From assembly GCF_037042905.1 (NCBI RefSeq), contig NC_087252.1:26573494-26637493 (forward strand): a stretch of DNA of 64,000 bases. The letters are read 5' to 3'. The DNA is from Lytechinus pictus. Taxonomy: Eukaryota; Echinodermata; Echinoidea; Temnopleuroida; Toxopneustidae. A program made the position numbers and the translations under genes. This document shows positions 23,901 through 31,092 of the stretch, in pieces; within the stretch, counting starts at the first letter, position 1; each line of letters begins with the position of its first letter. The notes under the pieces were generated by a model, which did not search any database, was not told where the DNA came from, and saw only the letters and a program-made list of their open reading frames with translations.

Positions 23901-24491
23901 AGTAGACGGTGAAAAGGGGTAATTTTTCATGAGGAATCTGCATAGGGGCCTATCACATTTTTATTTGCCGCCAAGTTAATCCTTTTGCAGCAAATGTAAA
24001 CAAAGGAAATTGGACTCCAAAACTGGAGACTGTCTCTGAAATTGGATACCCAAATTCTTTACAAAAGTCTCTGATATTGGAGATAATCTCCCACATTGGA
24101 GACAGTCTCCAATAAGTCGGCCGGTGCGAAACTGCATTATTAGCAGTTTAGCACCGTGCCGATTTTGCCCTTTTCAGAATAATATGGACCTGTAAATTAT
24201 ACGCAATGTTCATTATGTTCTAGGTGTTGAGGATTATATGATGTATTACTTATGACAAATAAAGAGCTTTCTAAATTATTGTCCTATTTTATACAATACA
24301 GTGCCAACAGAAATTTCAACAAATGGGACTGAGTGATGTCAAGCAATATCACTTCACATGTTGGCAAATTAACTTGTTTTCTGCCTTTCACAAGTCTACA
24401 TGAATAAAATTCATTCTACACGAAGCTTTCTGGTGTTTGTTCATTAGGAAGGAATAAATAATGATCAGTGATATTTACCTGGTCTGCCCAT
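11921..24491 (-). CDS. FBL: Fibrillarin, 10-exon gene (rRNA 2'-O-methyltransferase)
   Basis: Fibrillarin is the SAM-dependent 2'-O-methyltransferase of C/D-box snoRNPs and acts in the nucleolus on pre-rRNA. I joined ten minus-strand exons: 24491-24479, 22373-22239, 20989-20930, 19907-19848, 18407-18313, 17486-17316, 16755-16623, 15767-15655, 12886-12741, 11942-11921. All have GT/AG borders and matching phases. They total 948 nt, or 315 residues plus stop; the family is usually about 320. Residues 1-79 are a Gly-Arg-rich (GAR) tail. Next comes [20 protein letters not shown], then the Rossmann core with SAM motif [17 protein letters not shown] (158-174), the RSK lysine (138), [24 protein letters not shown] and [14 protein letters not shown], ending in YRAPPKKK. 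The start is MGRPGFSPRG, as in animal fibrillarins. Two introns carry C/D snoRNAs. Family assignment is certain; exact exon borders were read by eye and need an mRNA. Confidence 0.97.
12035..12300. mobile_element. GGGCCC-terminal MITE in fibrillarin intron 9
   Basis: Ends GGGCCCCGTCTTACAAAGAG and CTCTTTGTAAGACGGGGCCC are perfect inverted repeats, continuing into GATTGATC / GATCAATC. Related copies lie in introns 8, 5 and 3. It abuts a second MITE family at 12302. Confidence 0.88.
12302..12446. mobile_element. TGGGTGTTTCATAAAGCT MITE, partial, intron 9
   Basis: Left end TGGGTGTTTCATAAAGCTTG; the right end ACGAACAGCTTAATGACAC is degenerate. Same family as 33509, 43409, 43583 and 44807. It starts one base after the GGGCCC element, so one may have inserted next to or into the other. 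Confidence 0.65.
12741..12886 (-). CDS. FBL: Fibrillarin exon 9 (C-terminal helix and strands)
   Basis: The 146-nt exon runs from phase 0 to phase 2 and encodes [40 protein letters not shown] and HAVVVGVY. It aligns residue by residue with the end of vertebrate fibrillarin. The acceptor is GTCCATCAG/GCCAAC and the donor TACAG/GTAAGC. Confidence 0.96.
13003..13598. mobile_element. Diverged GGGCCC-type MITE with internal insert, intron 8
   Basis: Ends CCCTGACTCACAAAGAGTTG and CAGCTCTCTGAAAGATGGGG resemble the GGGCCC family. The copy is twice the normal length because about 330 bp of other sequence (13080-13390, containing GGGTAAGCTATTCCAGAGCT) lies inside. The insert is of unknown type. Confidence 0.55.
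13758..14682. mobile_element. Transposon-like element with tandem DR1 motifs, intron 8
   Basis: The ends GTCTCACCTGCAT and ATGCAGGTGAGAC are inverted repeats. Inside are four to five copies of a roughly 163-bp unit, each with CATTGACCCTAAATGACCTT and TGATCATGTGACCTGAAACT. Perfect DR1 motifs TGACCTTTGACCT start at 13950, 14112, 14275 and 14467. The right part carries a GC-rich CCGCCGCCGCCGTCGG hairpin. A shorter relative is at 6255. Confidence 0.8.
14734..14920. mobile_element. GGGCAATTC inverted-repeat MITE, copy 2, intron 8
   Basis: Left end GGGCAATTCCATAAAATGAT and right end TTCATGGAATTGCCC. The body (TAAGTCATGGTCAATTAGAG) matches copy 1 at 10205. Confidence 0.75.
14921..15654 (-). other. 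Remainder of fibrillarin intron 8
   Basis: No coding or RNA gene recognised; AT-rich with a TACAGTGTGTACAAGGTACAC-type palindromic patch near 15050. Confidence 0.4.
15655..15767 (-). CDS. FBL: Fibrillarin exon 8 (catalytic region)
   Basis: The 113-nt exon runs from phase 1 to phase 0 and encodes (G)[46 protein letters not shown] carries the catalytic aspartate region and the ISIK lysine belongs to the catalytic set. The acceptor is TTATTTTATAG/GTATGG and the donor AAG/GTCAGT. Confidence 0.96.
15805..16202. mobile_element. GAAAGTAGTTGC-type MITE in intron 7
   Basis: Body phrases GAAAGTAGTTGCGGTAAATA, TCTGTAAAACTAAGGCTAAT and CTGACATTTATCTTTAATTT are shared with copies at 17490, 48818 and 53733. 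Ends are eroded here; intact copies end in TTAAAGG/CCTTTAA. Confidence 0.6.
16623..16755 (-). CDS. FBL: Fibrillarin exon 7 (methyltransferase core)
   Basis: The 133-nt exon runs from phase 0 to phase 1 and encodes [40 protein letters not shown] and RMLV. The [14 protein letters not shown] stretch holds the acidic residue that binds the SAM ribose in the family, and EDARHP is invariant. The acceptor is GCTCATTTCAG/GAGGGG and the donor GTCG/GTACGT. Confidence 0.96.
16855..17262. repeat. CAT/CAC trinucleotide repeat in fibrillarin intron 6
   Basis: About 400 bp of CAT, CAC and ACC triplets with embedded CATGATGATCATGATGATC. It begins only about 50 bp downstream of the exon 6 donor on the minus strand. 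Open frames through it are artefacts. Confidence 0.93.
17316..17486 (-). CDS. FBL: Fibrillarin exon 6 (SAM-binding motif)
   Basis: The 171-nt exon is phase 0 at both ends and encodes residues 122-178: [20 protein letters not shown], then [15 protein letters not shown] and [21 protein letters not shown]. It holds SAM-binding motif I and the RSK lysine of the catalytic site. Its splice acceptor (TTTACCTTTAATAG/GAGGG) directly abuts the end of a TTAAAGG-type transposon in intron 5. Confidence 0.96.
17490..18095. mobile_element. TTAAAGG-type MITE in intron 5, split by a GGGCCC MITE
   Basis: The left end TTAAAGGTAAATGAAAGTAG sits 3 bp from the exon 6 border, and the right end is near GACATTCATCATTCAGGG. 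The interval 17733-18011 inside it is a GGGCCC MITE, so the latter inserted later. Confidence 0.65.
17733..18011. mobile_element. GGGCCC-terminal MITE in fibrillarin intron 5
   Basis: Ends GGGCCCTGTCTTACAAAGAG and CTCTTTGTAATACGGGGGCCC are inverted repeats, continuing to GATTGATCCAAT / ATTGATTGGATC. It is nested in another MITE. Confidence 0.88.
18313..18407 (-). CDS. FBL: Fibrillarin exon 5 (N-terminal core domain)
   Basis: The 95-nt exon runs from phase 1 to phase 0 and encodes [20 protein letters not shown] followed by [11 protein letters not shown], nearly identical to vertebrate fibrillarin. This part forms the N-terminal beta domain that contacts Nop56/Nop58 and box C/D RNA in known structures. 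The acceptor is CTGTTTCAG/GTGTG and the donor GAG/GTAAGT. Confidence 0.96.
18986..19066 (-). ncRNA. Intronic C/D-box snoRNA in fibrillarin intron 4 (paralogue of the intron 2 copy)
   Basis: On the minus strand box C ATGATGA is at 19060-19054 and box D CTGA at 18994-18991, with a short GGC/GCC terminal stem one base outside box C, the same layout as the intron 2 copy. The same 16-nt element AATTTCTTCACTTTGA (19045-19030) lies before a degenerate D' box CCGA (19028-19025), in identical register, so the same 28S adenine is predicted. A C'-like GTTGATA follows. The flanks and the box-D guide differ from the intron 2 copy, so this is an old duplicate. It is weaker in stem and D' box but probably functional. 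Confidence 0.82.
19848..19907 (-). CDS. FBL: Fibrillarin exon 4 (end of GAR domain, start of core)
   Basis: This is also exactly 60 nt and phase 1 at both ends. It encodes [20 protein letters not shown], leaving the GAR tail and entering the conserved VIEPHRHEG-like start of the core domain. The acceptor is TTTTACTACAG/GTGGTC and the donor CAAG/GTATTT. Confidence 0.93.
20545..20795. mobile_element. GGGCCC-terminal MITE in fibrillarin intron 3
   Basis: Ends GGGCCCCATCTTACGAAGAG and CTCTTTGTAAGACAGGGCCC, with the body GGAAATCCATCAGTGTCATA shared with the intron 9 copy. Part of the left inverted repeat is deleted. Confidence 0.85.
20930..20989 (-). CDS. FBL: Fibrillarin exon 3 (GAR domain)
   Basis: The exon is exactly 60 nt with phase 1 at both ends, encoding [20 protein letters not shown]. 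The acceptor is CCTTTTCAG/GATTTGG and the donor GAG/GTAGGT. Because it is a multiple of three with symmetric phases, it could be skipped without breaking the frame. A longer open frame overlapping it in another register is a shadow. Confidence 0.92.
20990..21914 (-). other. Distal part of fibrillarin intron 2
   Basis: No second snoRNA, coding exon or clear transposon was recognised. It has short A/T runs and a GTGACATAATGTGAC patch near 21850. Confidence 0.4.
21915..22042. repeat. 64-bp tandem duplication beside the intron 2 snoRNA
   Basis: Two copies of GTACNGGNCGTTAGTAGA...TTTTTCCAGGTAATTAACTA with period 64 (starts 21915 and 21979). Each copy contains GTTAGTAG and CTACTAA arms that can pair into a hairpin. 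It ends 11 bp from the snoRNA. Confidence 0.8.
22053..22139 (-). ncRNA. Intronic C/D-box snoRNA in fibrillarin intron 2 (28S rRNA guide)
   Basis: Read on the minus strand, this 87-nt segment has all C/D snoRNA parts. A perfect 9-bp terminal stem CCACCTGGC/GCCAGGTGG encloses box C ATGATGA (22129-22123), a D' box CTGA (22098-22095) and box D CTGA (22065-22062); a C'-like TGTTGAG lies between. Immediately 5' of D' is the 16-nt antisense element AATTTCTTCACTTTGA (22115-22100), complementary to the conserved 28S rRNA stretch TCAAAGTGAAGAAATT. By the D'+5 rule the target is the second A of TCAAAG, which I recall as yeast 25S Am2281. It lies in the sense orientation of its host gene, as intron-processed snoRNAs do. 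The guide next to box D has no obvious target. Confidence 0.9.
22239..22373 (-). CDS. FBL: Fibrillarin exon 2 (GAR domain)
   Basis: The 135-nt exon has phase 1 at both ends. It encodes [19 protein letters not shown] followed by three near-identical RGGFGGG units, the arginine-methylated RGG tail that binds RNA and drives nucleolar phase separation in this family. The acceptor is TTTGACAG/GATTC and the donor GAG/GTGAAT. The internal GGCGGAGGACGAGG repeats suggest recent expansion by slippage. Confidence 0.95.
22374..23687 (-). other. Fibrillarin intron 1, proximal part
   Basis: It contains a 38-bp tandem duplication (AAGTTAGTGACCAAATCATG at 22942 and 22980) and CpG-containing stretches (23390-23540), but no conserved frame and no snoRNA boxes in the right order. 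Confidence 0.4.
23688..24128. mobile_element. Fold-back element with repeated TCTCCAAT/GGAGA motifs, intron 1
   Basis: Left end GCGCACGGCCAATATGGGAG and right end CAATAAGTCGGCCGGTGCG are inverted. Between them the motif ATTGGAGAC or its complement occurs about ten times in both orientations. It has no coding capacity. Confidence 0.65.
24479..24491 (-). CDS. FBL: Fibrillarin exon 1 (start codon, 13 coding nt)
   Basis: The exon encodes M-G-R-P plus one base of a glycine codon, then a donor reading CCAG/GTAAATA. It ends in phase 1, matching exon 2, which completes the glycine and continues FSPRG, the typical fibrillarin N terminus. The 5' untranslated part must lie just upstream (higher coordinates), where a CACGTG E-box sits. 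Confidence 0.9.
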
Positions 24492-24499
24492 ATTTATCG

Positions 24500-24620
24500 T
24501 GTTTCTGACTTTCTGTTCGGTTCTCCACACGTGTTCGTCTGAAATCCAAGCAACTTACAACACGCGTGGACGCTGTTGCAATTATAACAGAAGAGGGAGG
24601 CAGACTAGTTGAGTTGAGAA
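24500..24620 (-). promoter_or_regulatory. Fibrillarin core promoter / 5' leader with E-box
   Basis: The 130 bp upstream of the fibrillarin ATG contain a perfect CACGTG E-box (24528-24533), about 37 bp from the start codon, and a GC-richer ACGCGTGGACGC segment. CACGTG is the Myc/Max and USF site, and fibrillarin is a known Myc-responsive ribosome-biogenesis gene in vertebrates. No clear TATA box is seen, and the transcription start is not resolved. Confidence 0.5.
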
Positions 24621-24647
24621 AGCGAGCCAGCATCGTGCACACGGGTT

Positions 24648-24720
24648 GTGTGGTCTAGTTGTCAGAACATGAACTCACGATCGTAAGGTTATGAGTTCAA
24701 ATCCCCGCTCTGCCATTGTC
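24648..24720 (+). repeat. tRNA-derived SINE head
   Basis: GTGTGGTCTAGTTGTCAGAA resembles a pol III A box and GAGTTCAAATCCCC the B box, 45 bp apart as in tRNA genes. The acceptor arms do not pair, so this is a SINE remnant and not a tRNA gene. It lies about 150 bp upstream of the fibrillarin start. Confidence 0.55.
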
Positions 24721-24729
24721 TCCACTTTT

Positions 24730-25343
24730 CCCATTCCACAGAGGAGAGACCTTTGAAGGACATTTGAAAGACCAAAAATTGACTAGGTCTTACAGCAGTC
24801 TCCAAGATCACTGAAATTTGTCATCTCTGTGGAATGCTCAAAGAACTTTGAAAGACTGATGGATATTTCTTGTCTTACTGGTCTTAGACTAGTCCTATAT
24901 AGAGATCTTTCAATGGTCTTTCAGTGATCTTTTATGCAACAAGTGATCTTTCAAAATTCTTTCCATGGACTTTGCCTGGTCTTTCAATGATCTTTCAATG
25001 ATCTCTCACGAGTCTTACAGTGATCTCCGCAAAAATCTTGAGAGACTGTCGAAAGAGCATGGAAAGACTTATAAGAACTTTAAACGTTCATCGAAAGACC
25101 ACTGAAGGACTGCTGAAAGACCATCAAAAGACCATTTTCCTGTAAGACCGCCGAAAGACTGTTTTGAACCGTTTCAAAAAGATATGGAGATCATGGAGAC
25201 CATAAGGACCACTGAAAGATCCATCAGGAATCGTGAAAGACCTCAGAGATCTTTGAAAGTTCACTGAAAGACCTTTGAAAGATCAAGCAAGTTTCATGGT
25301 CTTACAGCAGTCTTTCAGAGGTCTTGCTCTCTGTGGAATGGGG
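24730..25343. mobile_element. Fold-back element made of GAAAGACC/GGTCTTTC repeats
   Basis: Ends CCCATTCCACAGAG and CTCTGTGGAATGGG are perfect inverted repeats. The left half of the interior is rich in GGTCTTTCA and the right half in TGAAAGACC, with more than 20 degenerate copies, so the whole 0.6 kb could form one long imperfect hairpin. Confidence 0.75.
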
Positions 25344-25374
25344 GTTAAAAGACCCGAGAGCAATTTCTGTCGTT

Positions 25375-25992
25375 TTTAAAGGAAATTAAAACATTTGGAA
25401 CAAGATAGCTTGTGTGAAAACAGAAAAATCAGCTAGAGAAACAGACCAATGAAAGTTTGAAAAAAAAATCGGATGAATAATGAGAAAGTTATGAGCATTT
25501 GAATATTGCGATCACTAATTCTGTGGAGATCCCCCCGATTGGCAATGCGACAAAGATGGTGAGATAACAATTTTGAACAACTCTCCCAGTACTTTTGTAC
25601 TATTTCCTGTATATTTCACTTAAACTGTCTCTTTTATCCCATCTATCAGTATAGATCATGTGTTCTTTCTATAGGAGGGCATGATTGGAATACAAATTTT
25701 CAAAGAATACATTATGGATAAAGAATTTGTATCACCATAAGAAAGAGCAAAAAGAGAAATTTTTGGGGTATTTTATAGTCCATCAAAGGGAAAGTTGTTC
25801 ACATGTGACATCACACATCTTTGTCGCATTGCCAATGGGAGGATCTCCATAGCATTAGTGATCGCAATATTGAAATGCTCATAACTTTCTCAGTATTTGT
25901 CCGATTTTTCTCAATTTTTCTTTGTTCTTATTCTTTGATTGTTCTGTTTCCACACAAGTTTACATGTTCCAAAGGTCTCATTCCCCTTTAAG
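25375..25992. mobile_element. TTAAAGG palindromic MITE, ATGAGAAAGTTATGAGC type
   Basis: Ends TTTAAAGGAAATTAAAACAT and CTCATTCCCCTTTAA. The inner arms TTATGAGCATTTGAATATTG and ATATTGAAATGCTCATAACT are inverted. A related copy lies at 58086-58657. Confidence 0.75.
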
Positions 25993-26125
25993 GTCAGCCA
26001 CTGATCCTGACTTACTGAGATGTGAGATATTTCCTATATGTGAAAGAAACCGGAGCTTGGCGTTTGAACCCCCCTTTGAACGGTCCTGCCTCAGGGGCCT
26101 ATACGGGGAATTATACCATCCGGTT

Positions 26126-26379
26126 CACTGGCGGATCCAGGAGGCGCACAGCCGACCCGACGTGCCCTCCCCCCTTTTGAGAGGCACAATTAAAATATGT
26201 AATGTAAAATTGCCGTTAAAACAGAAGTGTGCCCCCTTTTTTTATACTTGTCAATTTTTTCGTGTTTAATTTTTGGTTGAAAACCTTTTATTTATTTATT
26301 TAAAAACATTTTTGCTTGTTAATTTTTCCTCGGAAAAATGTGCCCCCTCTTTTGGAAAATTCTGGATACCCATCACCTG
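26126..26379. mobile_element. hAT-like MITE with perfect ATCCGGTT duplication
   Basis: The element starts CACTGGCGGATCCAGGAGG and ends TCTGGATACCCATCACCTG. ATCCGGTT flanks it exactly at 26118-26125 and 26380-26387. Length 254 bp, the same as the element at 7088. Confidence 0.88.
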
Positions 26380-26387
26380 ATCCGGTT

Positions 26388-27048
26388 AACGTAACTATGA
26401 ATAAAGAAAATCCTTTGAGACCTTCACATATTAGTAGGCCTACATGAGGGAAAAAGATGTCAATATATTTATAATACTACTTGGTAAAACAGAATGTATC
26501 GAGATCGATATTTAGATGACGCTCAAAATATCAAAATGCAGAAATACCATCATGATATTTCGTTTTACTTCAGATATTGGTTTAAGATATTTTCAGTATT
26601 AGATAGTAAATAGAATATTATTTTTGACTAAACAATTGTATAAGATTGCTGAAAACGAAAAAAATCATTGAGGAGTTTTAAGATATTGTACATTTTTATG
26701 AATGTAAAATTAGGAAGGAAACAGCAAATTTGATAAATGAAGGTTCTCAGGTGCATGTCAAGTTGTCATTTTTTCAAGCAATTTGCTGGAAATGGCAATT
26801 CTTCTCCTGCAAATTGTAAATGTTAAAATTCTTTGGTAATACATATTTGTTTAGAATGACATTATATTCATTCATTTTTTTCGTTACGATTCTTACCAAA
26901 ATATGTTATGTAATAAAAAAATATATACCAATACGAATTTTATAAATTCAGAATAAAACAACAAATCAAATCAAAGTAGAGTTTATTAATGTAATTTTTG
27001 GTTTCGACGTGAAAAAAAAAGATGCATTATTGTTTGATATGCATAATT
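26388..27048. other. AT-rich intergenic, nothing recognised
   Basis: Very AT-rich sequence with no conserved frame, leading into the tandem array. Confidence 0.35.
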
Positions 27049-27715
27049 AAACAGCATTTATTTCTACAAAAGTTAAATAGTTAAACAAAACTTTTTTTGA
27101 ATATGTAAAGAAAAAAATTATTCAGTATCATGAAGGTAAGAAATGTAGGCCTTAATTATTTCTAGATTGATCTTACTTCAGTAATAATGATTAATATCAA
27201 ACAACATTTATTTCAACAAAAGTTAAATAGTAAATCAAATCTTTGTTTGAATGTGTAAAGAAAAGATTATTCAGTACCATTAAGGTAAGAAATATAGGCC
27301 TTAATTAGTTCCAGATTGATCTTATTTCATTCTTTATCTATTGATAATAATTATTATTAAACAACATTTATTTCCTCAAAAGTTAAATAGTAAATCAAAT
27401 CTTTGTTTGAATGTGTAAAGAAAATATTATTCAATATCATGAAGGTAAGAAATATAGGCCTTAATTAGATCTAGATTGATCTTACTTCATTCTTTATTTA
27501 ATAATAATAATTTATATTAAACAAAATTTATTTCTACAAAAGTTTTGTTTGAATATGTAAAGAAAAGGTTATTCAGCATCATTAAGATAAGAGATATATA
27601 TAGGCCTTAATTAGTTCTAGATTGATCTTAACCCAGAGAGCTCCCGCCCGCACAGCGGGCGGGAGCTCTCTGGGTTAGATTGATCTTACTTCATTCTTTA
27701 TTTACTTGAGAGAAA
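27049..27715. repeat. Tandem array, 150-160-bp unit, four copies
   Basis: Units start AAACARCATTTATTTC at 27049, 27199, 27359 and 27519 (spacing 150, 160, 160). Shared phrases are AAAGTTAAATAGTAAATCAA, ATATAGGCCTTAATTAG and AGATTGATCTTA. The last unit is interrupted by a GC-rich hairpin at 27629. Confidence 0.88.
27629..27677. other. Perfect 23-bp GC-rich hairpin flanked by direct repeats
   Basis: Arms 27629-27651 and 27655-27677 are perfectly complementary around an ACA loop. The GC-rich core is GAGCTCCCGCCCGC. AGATTGATCTTA occurs on both sides, so a roughly 47-bp palindrome seems to have been inserted in the tandem array with a 12-bp duplication. Confidence 0.9.
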
Positions 27716-28966
27716 TGTGAAGTGTTGTAATTTCACTTGTGTACATGTTATTTTTTTAATCATAAAGCCTTTGGAGGATTCAAAAATATATTAAAACAAT
27801 TTTGACACATTTCTGGATTTTAGAGGGGGGGGGGGGGGGGGCTAAGCAGGGAGGGGGTGTGAATCGAGGTTATTCTATTATTGTTCCTGTTACTTTTCTG
27901 TTTTTGTGTAACCAACTCAACATGATTTTGAACTGTAGCTGGCGCTATACCACTTTCGGAATTAGAGACAGTAAAATCGATAAGGGTTATTCATTTGATA
28001 TATATTTGATAAATACATTGGCTATTGTAAATATACTATCATACTATAATATTTTATTTATTTGTTACTACGTAAATGAAATTATTATGTTATGATGCAG
28101 ATTTCAAAACAGTCAAACTCATTAATATAATGTTTCTAACCTGAGATGGCGCTATACACCGTCCGTCTTCCGACCCCCAATATTGTCTGCATTTTTATTC
28201 CTCTTTCAAGAAGAAAAATAAAAATTGAGAGTTCATAATTCTGACTTTGAAGTTCTTATATTGCTTTATTCAAAGATGATATTGACATTTTCTTCATAAT
28301 GCGAGCTGGAAGCAAGAGCTGAATTTTTCTTTTATTTATGGAAACGGATCATTTTCACCAGTGGCGGATCCAGCTTTCGTCAATGGGGGATGGGCAGAAA
28401 AAAAAATTAATCCACATTCCCGATCGGCTGAAAACAGCTGTTTTTTTTTTTTTTTTTTTTTTTTTTTTGGGGGGGGGGGGGCAGTCTTAATCTCTGAAGT
28501 TTGAAGTATATTATAATTCTATGTTTATTATATAAAATAAAAAAAAGCTTCTCGTAAGACCTACAAACGCGAGCGCGAGCTTAATTTTTTGTTGTTAACA
28601 TTTCACGTAACGCTTTTACATGAAAATTTAATATTCTAGGTAGTTATTTTGTCATTATGAACAAAATTTTACTAAATGTTTTGTGCGAGTTTGAATCGCG
28701 AGCAGAACTTTTTAGTAAACTGACCTGAAAAGGGACTTAATAAGGACTGTTTGCAGTAACTCATGAAGAGGATACATATTTCACTAATTCCCCAAAAAAT
28801 GATGCGAGCGAGAAGAGCCTGCTGAAATTTTGTGATATTCCGACCTGAAAACTGGACATTTTAAGCACTTGCTGTAATGGGCAGTGGTATGTAACTAAGC
28901 ACCTGATGATGCGAGCTCAAAATTTTGATATTCCGACCCTCAAAAATTGACAGTTTAAGCACGTTT

Positions 28967-29919
28967 TTAAAGGACAAGTCCATCACAACAAAAAGTTAAA
29001 TTGAGTAAAAAGAATAAAATCCGACTATAGCATAATGATGAAAATTTCATCAAAATTGGAAGTGAAATAAGAAAGTTATGACATCTTAAAGTTTCGCTTA
29101 ATTTCACAAAACAGTGATATGCACATCCTGGTCGGTATGCAAATGAGGGAACTGATGACATCACTCATTCACTATTTCTTTTGTATTATGAAGTAAGAAA
29201 TACTTAAATTTTCTTCTCATTGTCATGTGAAATAAAGTTTTATTCCTTCCTAAACATGTGGAACTATACCATTGTTTTAACATTTTTTGGTTCAGTCAAG
29301 TTGGTCGGTCATTATTGTCAAATCTGTAAAAATTGAAATATTGTATAATTCAACTAATAAAAAAGATATTGAGCGAGGGACATCAACTCTCTCATTTGCA
29401 TATCACTGAATTGTGCATAAAATACTGTTTTGTGAAAAATAAGCAAAACTTTAAAATGTCATAATACTTTTTTTTTGTTTTAAATAAGTATAGGTACTTA
29501 TTTATTGTCCATGGTTGGAAATTCTTCTTGTTTACATGCCGTGCAAAATGATAGACAACAAATTGTATAAATTTAACATGAACAATGGAATCTACATTTG
29601 GAACATGACAATAAACATAATATATCTTACATGATAATTCATAACAGAGTATTTATTTAAATAACATGAAAGGCATTATATGAGCTCACTGAAATTTGCA
29701 ATTTGGGAAATATCATGAAAAGACAATTATTGGATTGATTAAATTGTAATAAAGGGTGGAAAACTTGGTTAGATGTAATTTACATTTCAGGTGAGTACTA
29801 CTTATGTAGTTGGGTAATGTATTCATATCCGATTTCAATGAAATTTTCAGCGCTATGCTTGTTTGATTTTTTAAAATGATTCAAATCAACATTTTTCCGG
29901 GGTGGATTTGACCTTTAAT
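28967..29919. mobile_element. AAGTCCACC palindromic MITE, copy 1 (itself interrupted)
   Basis: Ends TTTAAAGGACAAGTCCATC and GGTGGATTTGACCTTTAA. Inner arms with GTGATATGCACATCCTGGTC and TTTGCATATCACTG are inverted. About 350 bp at 29470-29825 is unrelated sequence inserted in the right arm. Confidence 0.75.
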
Positions 29920-30404
29920 AAAGAATAAAGTAGGCCTATGCAAGCGCAAACGGGAGAAAACATTCAAACAGGACATAACTCTTATCATGCATAGTCATGA
30001 ACATGATGGGTATCAATTTAAAACATTGATAAGAGCGCGTGTGGAAAATTTGTGATATTCCGACCTGAAAAATATATTTATCTCTTTAAGCAATTGTTGC
30101 GAGACCTAAGAAAGAGACATGATTATGCCATTTTTGAAGTCATTAAGGGTGTGTATTTTCTTTAAAAAATGATGTGAATGCGGAGCAGTAGCTGAAAAGT
30201 TGTGATATTCCGATCTGAAAATAAATATTCTGAGCACGATTTTTTTTGCTATTAAGGCCTCTAATACAAACGGGACATTACTTTTTGTAAGAATGTGTAT
30301 CGAACTATAATGATATACAGATCTGGAAAGCGAATATTTTTGAGAGTTTTTATGAGAATCCATGAAGAGGAACGTATAATGACTATTACCGATATTTTTT
30401 TTCC

Positions 30405-30731
30405 ATCTTTGTTAAATACCCAACCTCTTTAACTTTGTTCCTGTCTCCCTCTCTTCCTCTTATTTTATTCTGTCTTTCGTTCCAACATGTTTTCACTACA
30501 TGTACTTTATTCTATCTCTGAGGCTTTCTTCTCATATGCTGGGTATTTCAATTAATTTCATATATGTATTATTATTTTGTAGAACAATTTCATTTTGATA
30601 TTTGCCTATTTTATTCCAATTTGTATATTTTTTAAAATGTCTGTATATACCATTTGTAAACTGAATGTAATTCAGCCTTTGGCTGCTATTTTCAGTGAAT
30701 ATTGAAATAATTAAACCATTCAATCAAATCT
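30405..30731 (+). mobile_element. Possible non-LTR retrotransposon 3' tail
   Basis: A pyrimidine-rich run CTCCCTCTCTTCCTCTTATT is followed by TGTATATACCATTTGTAAAC, TTTGGCTGCTATTTTCAGTG and an ending AATAATTAAACCATTCAATC, a layout typical of truncated CR1/L2-like 3' ends. No reverse transcriptase is present. Low certainty. Confidence 0.35.
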
Positions 30732-31092
30732 CACTTCTTAAATAATGGGAGGGCGTAGCGCGAGCCGATTTTTACTTTTTTTGTATAATGATCAGGGTGC
30801 TTATCTCGCTGAAACAAAGTAATGAAAACTCAAATCGCGAGCATGACAAGCAGAATAGTTTCTGCATAATGACTTGAAATTCATATATTTTATGCCCTAT
30901 ATGCAGGGCAAGCGTGAACGAAATTTTTTATTTAATATATTAATAACCTGAAAGTTTGTCTATTTTCCAATTCCCTTCCGTTCATTATTATCATTCACTT
31001 TTATTCCTTCTCTCATCTTTCTTATTTTTTTTCGCCTTTCTTTCTTCCCCTCTATTTTTGGCGGCCACTTTGCCCCTCCGGATCCGCCTATG

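Larger units (their letters stand above)
28359..31092. mobile_element. 2.7-kb hAT-like element A with GCGAGC motifs
   Basis: Left end CAGTGGCGGATCCAGC and right end CCGGATCCGCCTATG. Flanks ATTTTCAC and ATTTTAGC match at 6 of 8. Inside are poly-G after the left end, repeated GCGAGC motifs followed by AAAATTTTGATATTCCGACC phrases, a nested TTAAAGG MITE (28967-29919) and a LINE-like tail (30405-30731). No transposase frame was found. Confidence 0.65.

Noticed and set aside
27655-27677. Resemblance of the hairpin arm GGGAGCTCTCTGGGTT to part of a retroviral leader hairpin
   Set aside because: The match is a short word with no LTR, primer-binding site or coding region nearby. Chance is the simpler explanation.
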